DNA of 7,379 bases from Patescibacteria group bacterium UBA918 (GTDB lineage: Bacteria > Patescibacteriota > Minisyncoccia > Phycocordibacterales > UBA918): NCBI GenBank assembly GCA_002293845.1, contig DBEA01000002.1, positions 29,946-37,324 of the forward strand, given 5' to 3'. The notes under the pieces were generated by a model. It searched no databases. It was not told where the DNA came from and saw only the letters and a program-made list of their open reading frames with translations. Shown here one piece after another: positions 4,484 through 7,379 of this stretch (the first letter of the stretch is position 1; each line of letters starts with the position of its first letter). Position numbers and translations under genes: made by a program.

Positions 4484-5149
4484 CTATGTCTTCTTGCAAG
4501 GTTGCCCATAGCGCACATGAAATATATGTACGCCGATCGGCTTGCTGTCCTTGCTTTTCGTGTAGTGCACGGCCTCGTTCGTGTCCTCCCTAAAGGAGAG
4601 CTTGTCGAACGGGTCGTAACATACACGTTTGCCAAGAGGCACTTTCTCTTCGTGCCAAGCGGCGCCGATGTTGACGAGCTTGATCTGCTCGTTCTTTGGC
4701 TCCGTTGCTTCTCCGCCGATACCGTTTTCGACGATGTCGTTGGCCTTTTTCTGGAGGCCGACGTAGGCCTTACTTGCTCCTTCCGGCCCCAGAACCACGT
4801 AGCCTAAGGTAAGAAGTAAGGCGACAAGGGCCAGTATGCCGCCGACCATCCATGTGAAGATGATGGCTCCTTTGCCACCACCATTCCAAGCGCCGTAGCC
4901 AGCCACTGATAGTGTGGCAATGAACACGAGCGCTATTGGACCGTAGAAGATCACCGCCGAGGCGGTGATCGCTATCAGCGCCGCTGTCCCCAGCACAGAC
5001 GGCCAGAACCACTGGTGGTTCCGGAGGCGCGGCGAGATGGGAGCAGTCCCTGCCGGAGCTCGACGAGACATATTGCGCCCCATCAGTATACCCAGAGGGA
5101 TACCGACAAGCGCCACTACCGCTAGTGCGGCAATAATGATTCCAGTCAT
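4484..5149 (-). CDS. Multi-pass membrane protein of unknown function, partner of the SPFH protein
   Basis: A 221-residue protein I do not recognise. Four hydrophobic segments are visible: about residues 2-24 (with Pro18 and then a basic RNMSRR stretch), 50-70, 71-88 and 94-120. The remaining ~100 residues (123-221) are soluble, charged and contain two cysteines (in KRVCYDPF and YGQPCKKT); this part may be a small extracytoplasmic or cytoplasmic domain. The start is firm: ATG directly abuts the stop of the upstream SPFH gene (TAAATG), so the two are translationally coupled. Its N-terminus resembles that of the SPFH protein in style (short, hydrophobic, GIPLG versus GVPLG). SPFH proteins commonly pair with membrane partners, such as NfeD-type proteins in other bacteria; no NfeD-like OB-fold motif is evident here, so a partner role rests only on context. 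Confidence 0.85.
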   Translation of the reverse strand: MTGIIIAALAVVALVGIPLGILMGRNMSRRAPAGTAPISPRLRNHQWFWPSVLGTAALIAITASAVIFYGPIALVFIATLSVAGYGAWNGGGKGAIIFTWMVGGILALVALLLTLGYVVLGPEGASKAYVGLQKKANDIVENGIGGEATEPKNEQIKLVNIGAAWHEEKVPLGKRVCYDPFDKLSFREDTNEAVHYTKSKDSKPIGVHIFHVRYGQPCKKT

Positions 5150-6301
5150 TTAGGTTGCCTTCCGTTTCCGGTTGAGCTTCCTGAGTTCCGCCAAAATGGC
5201 CGCCTGCGTCGGGTCCGAACCAGAACCTCCACCGGGCGACATAATGACAGTACCTTCCTTGGCGGCTCCTGCCGCGCGAACGAAGGCCTCAGCCCGCTGG
5301 GTTTCGATTGAGTAGTCTCCGCCGGCCTTGTGGGCTTCGTTAAGGGCCCGGAGGCCCTCGGCGCGTTTTTTTGCATCGATGAGGGTGGCCTCGCCGACTG
5401 GCTTAGCCAAGGCTTCGGCGTAGAGCTTTTCCAGCTCTGTCGCAGAAAGATTGGGTGAAATATCTATTAGGTCGACTCCCTCGATTTCGATGCCGTACTC
5501 CTTTTCATCGTCGTCTATCGCTTGGACGGCCTCGTTCAGTTTTCTTGCATCTTTTTCATCGATTGCGGTGAGTACCTGATTGAGGTTGTTTGCGCGAGTG
5601 AAGTTTGTCACCGCATTGGTGGCAAGGTTCACCATCTGATGATCCCAGCGATCGGTGCCGAAAGCCGCTTTGTGTGGGTTGGTCGTACGGGCCTTGATGA
5701 CTGCTAGGACGTTTACTGAAATCTTGTCCTTGGTATCGGCCGCTGCGACACGGAAGGGGTAGAGGAATTGACGTGCACGATAGTGGTCGCTAATATCCTC
5801 CTTTACTTCCAGCGCGATGTTGTTGCCTTTCGGGTCTTTGCTGTCGCTTTCGTCGCGGCGCATCTTGGTCCGTTCGATCGAGTACTCACGTACGGTCTGC
5901 CACGGATAGAGGCCGGTGAAGACTGCTCCGGTCGTCTCATACACGTACCATGACCAGAGCGATAAAAGCGGGGAGATACCAGTAAGGGGATTTTCGGATG
6001 CTTCCCCGGGACCGGTTTCTATGATCTGCCAATAGCTTGAGCTGTATTGATCACCGATACGTGCGAATCGATGGCCGGCATAGAGCATGATCATCCGCAC
6101 AATTCGATCGCCACGAACCACGATCTTCACCTTCCCTTCTTCAGGGTAGGTGAAAAGATGGAAGCTGCTTTTCTCCGTTCTTCCCGGTTGATTCACTAAT
6201 TGCTTAATGAACAGCGGGGTGAGAAGAGCAAATGCGAGCACTACCAGAAAGAGCCCCAAAGGCACCCCTACCAGAAGTCCGAGGATTATCTGAGTCCACA
6301 T
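5150..6301 (-). CDS. SPFH-domain (stomatin/prohibitin/flotillin-like) membrane protein
   Basis: A 383-residue protein. One N-terminal membrane helix (about residues 4-31) is followed by an SPFH-type body: an odd pre-domain region (about 40-120, with many aromatics), then strands with VREYSIERTKMRR, IALEVKEDI and KISVNVLAVIKARTTNP, a helical part (LNEAVQAIDDDEKEYGIEI) leading to the signature strand EGVDLIDISPN, and a charged helical stretch (ELEKLYAEALAKPVGEA) like the coiled coil of the family. The C-terminus is a Gly/Ser linker (PGGGSGSDP) and a basic tail (LRKLNRKRKAT). Such proteins oligomerise at the membrane and organise proteases or membrane domains; the specific role here is unknown. 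Start ATG 6299-6301 has an SD (AAGGA, 6308-6312) at 6-nt spacing; a longer frame to 6472 begins with TTG and would cover the promoter. It is first gene of an operon with the 221-residue membrane protein. Confidence 0.85.
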   Translation of the reverse strand: MWTQIILGLLVGVPLGLFLVVLAFALLTPLFIKQLVNQPGRTEKSSFHLFTYPEEGKVKIVVRGDRIVRMIMLYAGHRFARIGDQYSSSYWQIIETGPGEASENPLTGISPLLSLWSWYVYETTGAVFTGLYPWQTVREYSIERTKMRRDESDSKDPKGNNIALEVKEDISDHYRARQFLYPFRVAAADTKDKISVNVLAVIKARTTNPHKAAFGTDRWDHQMVNLATNAVTNFTRANNLNQVLTAIDEKDARKLNEAVQAIDDDEKEYGIEIEGVDLIDISPNLSATELEKLYAEALAKPVGEATLIDAKKRAEGLRALNEAHKAGGDYSIETQRAEAFVRAAGAAKEGTVIMSPGGGSGSDPTQAAILAELRKLNRKRKAT

Positions 6302-6307
6302 GTGCTT

Positions 6308-6312
6308 TCCTT
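6308..6312 (-). promoter_or_regulatory. Ribosome binding site of the SPFH gene
   Basis: On the - strand AAGGA lies 6 nt before the ATG, within an A-rich context (AAAAAGGAAAGCAC). This decides the start at 6301 over the longer TTG frame. It is also the only convincing SD before a gene in the window, in contrast to the + strand cluster. Confidence 0.75.
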
Positions 6313-6321
6313 TTTCAATGT

Positions 6322-6397
6322 GCTTCGCGGGCGCGAAGCCCGCTGTTGCGTTTTGCAGCGACGCTGCGTTTTCGGATGGGGAAGCGAAGCTTCCCCA
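6322..6397 (-). promoter_or_regulatory. Structured 5' leader of the SPFH operon (three hairpins)
   Basis: Three stem-loops lie in the ~120-nt leader. One is TGGGGAAGC (6377-6385) with GCTTCCCCA (6389-6397), loop 3 nt. The second is GCAGC (6355-6359) with GCTGC (6363-6367), loop 3 nt. The third region has two mutually exclusive folds: GCTTCGC (6322-6328) with GCGAAGC (6333-6339), or GCGGGC (6327-6332) with GCCCGC (6338-6343). The last is 10 nt upstream of the SD. No known riboswitch class is recognised and no leader peptide is evident; regulation of translation or mRNA stability is an inference. Confidence 0.5.
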
Positions 6398-6428
6398 CGA
6401 GAAAGCGCAGTGCGCCACTCTGCCTACA

Positions 6429-6457
6429 ATGATAGCATATTTTAATGAAAAAGTCAA
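6429..6457 (-). promoter_or_regulatory. Sigma70-type promoter of the SPFH operon
   Basis: On the - strand TTGACT (6452-6457), a 17-nt AT-rich spacer and TATCAT (6429-6434), with TG one base before the -10 (extended -10). Transcription should start near 6422, giving a leader of about 120 nt. This is the best consensus promoter in the window. Confidence 0.8.
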
Positions 6458-6491
6458 GTAAAATTTGGCCAAAATAGGCCTAAGAATAAGG

Positions 6492-6517
6492 TTGATTTTA
6501 GCGATTTTCGTTATACT
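6492..6517 (+). promoter_or_regulatory. Possible promoter of trhO
   Basis: TATACT (6512-6517) ends 8 nt before the ATG at 6526, so transcription could begin at or very near the start codon. A TTGATT (6492-6497) lies upstream, but the 14-nt spacer is short for a -35. Just left of it, TTGGCC (6465-6470) and GGCC (6477-6480) form a small inverted repeat between the two divergent promoters, of unknown meaning. Confidence 0.45.
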
Positions 6518-6525
6518 ATGGTGCG

Positions 6526-7379
6526 ATGTTCCAAACTCTGTCTTTCTACAAGTATGTGCGTCTCGAGAACCCGGTCGCTTTCCGGCAAGAACTGTGGCGA
6601 ATTTTCACCGATCTCGGCATCGTCGGTCGTATTTACGTGGCTGGCGAAGGCATTAACGCGCAAATTAGCGTCCCTAAAGAAAAGTTCGCGGACTTCGACG
6701 AGTTTATGAGGTCGCAGGTCGAATTGACCGACGTTCCATATAAGATGGCCATCGAGGAGCTGTCGATCGGACCGGCTTTCAAGAAACTCATCATCAAGGT
6801 CAAGCATAAGATCGTGGCCGACGGTCTCGACGATGCTTCCTTTGACGTCACGAAGACCGGAGAGTATCTCACCGCCAAAGAGTTCAACGACTACATCGAC
6901 GATGAAGACGCCGTGGTGATCGACATGCGTAACGGATACGAAAGCGAGGTCGGTCACTTTGATAAAGCTGTCACTCCCGACGTGGACACTTTTCGTGACG
7001 AGCTCAAAGTCGTGCCGGAATTGCTGAGGGATAAGAAGGATAAAAAGATCGCGCTTTACTGCACCGGCGGTATTCGCTGCGAAAAGGCCAGCGCCTGGAT
7101 GCGTCATAACGGTTTTAAGGACGTGAAGCATCTTAAAGGCGGCATCATCGACTACAAGCGGCAGGTGGAGGAAGAGAAGTTGCCCAATCGTTTCCGCGGT
7201 AAGAACTTCGTGTTCGACGAACGTCTGGGCGAGCGCATCAATGACGAAATAATCTCGACCTGTCATCTGTGTTCGAGAGAGAAGAGCGACACTCACCATC
7301 ATTGTCGTAACGAAGTGTGTCACGTCTTATTCATCGGTTGTCAGGATTGCGTGTCGGCGCGGGACGGATACTGCTCTAT
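6526..7379 (+). CDS. trhO: tRNA uridine(34) hydroxylase TrhO (rhodanese family), 3' end cut by window
   Basis: The first 284 residues of a protein that continues past the window edge; the family is usually about 300-350 residues, so little is missing. TrhO hydroxylates uridine 34 of certain tRNAs to 5-hydroxyuridine, the first step toward wobble-position mo5U/cmo5U, using oxygen. The N-terminal domain has FYKYVRLENP and VAGEGINAQISVP, the family's EGIN motif. The rhodanese domain has VVIDMRNGYESEVGHF and the active-site loop YCTGGIRCEKAS, with catalytic Cys at residue 179. The C-terminal cysteine cluster CHLC...HHHC..EVC...CQDC (from residue 246) matches the zinc-like tail seen in Bacillus-type members. 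No SD precedes ATG 6526; a TATACT box 8 nt upstream suggests a leaderless or nearly leaderless mRNA. It is transcribed divergently from the SPFH operon. Confidence 0.95.
   Translation, partial: MFQTLSFYKYVRLENPVAFRQELWRIFTDLGIVGRIYVAGEGINAQISVPKEKFADFDEFMRSQVELTDVPYKMAIEELSIGPAFKKLIIKVKHKIVADGLDDASFDVTKTGEYLTAKEFNDYIDDEDAVVIDMRNGYESEVGHFDKAVTPDVDTFRDELKVVPELLRDKKDKKIALYCTGGIRCEKASAWMRHNGFKDVKHLKGGIIDYKRQVEEEKLPNRFRGKNFVFDERLGERINDEIISTCHLCSREKSDTHHHCRNEVCHVLFIGCQDCVSARDGYCS

Noticed and set aside
6302..6472. N-terminal extension of the SPFH protein from TTG 6472
   Set aside because: It spans the -35, -10 and the structured leader; ATG 6301 has a good SD and directly precedes the membrane helix.
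6511..7323. 270-codon open frame on the - strand
   Set aside because: It is antisense to trhO, whose catalytic and cysteine motifs are clear on the + strand; the - frame gives no recognisable domain.
1..7379. CRISPR array, tRNA or rRNA gene, transposase
   Set aside because: No spaced direct repeats of the right size, no cloverleaf or rRNA-like sequence, and no transposase motifs were seen on either strand.

Overview
The window (7,379 bp, moderate GC) looks like part of a Candidate Phyla Radiation (Patescibacteria, Parcubacteria-like) genome. Evidence: several tiny two-helix VirB2/TrbC-like pilins typical of those genomes, a free-standing four-helix-bundle protein of the 23S rRNA intervening-sequence (IVS) family, an SPFH protein paired with an unknown membrane protein, and many starts that sit 6-8 nt after a -10 box with no Shine-Dalgarno (SD). 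The assignment is inferred from gene content; there is no rRNA or marker gene to confirm it.

Left part (1-4392, all + strand): positions 1-85 are G-rich low-complexity sequence, probably a contig-edge artefact. Next comes a terminator-plus-promoter module (86-160), a pilin-like membrane protein (167-499) and a SAM methyltransferase (513-1052). A second, related terminator-plus-promoter module (1057-1133) precedes a membrane-anchored extracellular solute-binding protein (1141-2445), which is followed after 1 nt by a secreted pilin-like protein with a Gly/Ser/Pro/Asn repeat (2447-2884). An IVS-family gene (2924-3310) bounded by an imperfect 20-bp inverted repeat lies inside this cluster. Three more pilin-like genes follow (3356-3607, 3687-4049, 4114-4392). 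The five pilin-like proteins share one plan: helix, short polar loop with a Gly-Lys/Arg or Lys-rich motif, helix. They probably supply membrane or filament subunits of a type IV secretion-like or pilus apparatus. No ATPase, VirB6/TrbL-like channel or relaxase is in the window, so that role is inference.

Middle (4393-4483): two hairpins separate convergent transcription units. The first is a bidirectional terminator.

Right part: on the - strand a promoter (6429-6457, TTGACT-17-TATCAT with TG extension), a highly structured leader of about 120 nt and a proper SD drive an SPFH-domain protein (5150-6301) and, with stop and start codons abutting (TAAATG), a 221-residue membrane protein of unknown function (4484-5149). 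Divergently on the + strand, trhO (tRNA U34 hydroxylase, rhodanese family) begins at 6526 and runs off the window end.

Most notable for follow-up: the five-member pilin-like array with shared C-terminal PTR/IPR ends, the duplicated hairpin-promoter module feeding leaderless starts, the IVS-like element with its own inverted repeat inside the pilin cluster, and the hairpin-packed leader of the SPFH operon.
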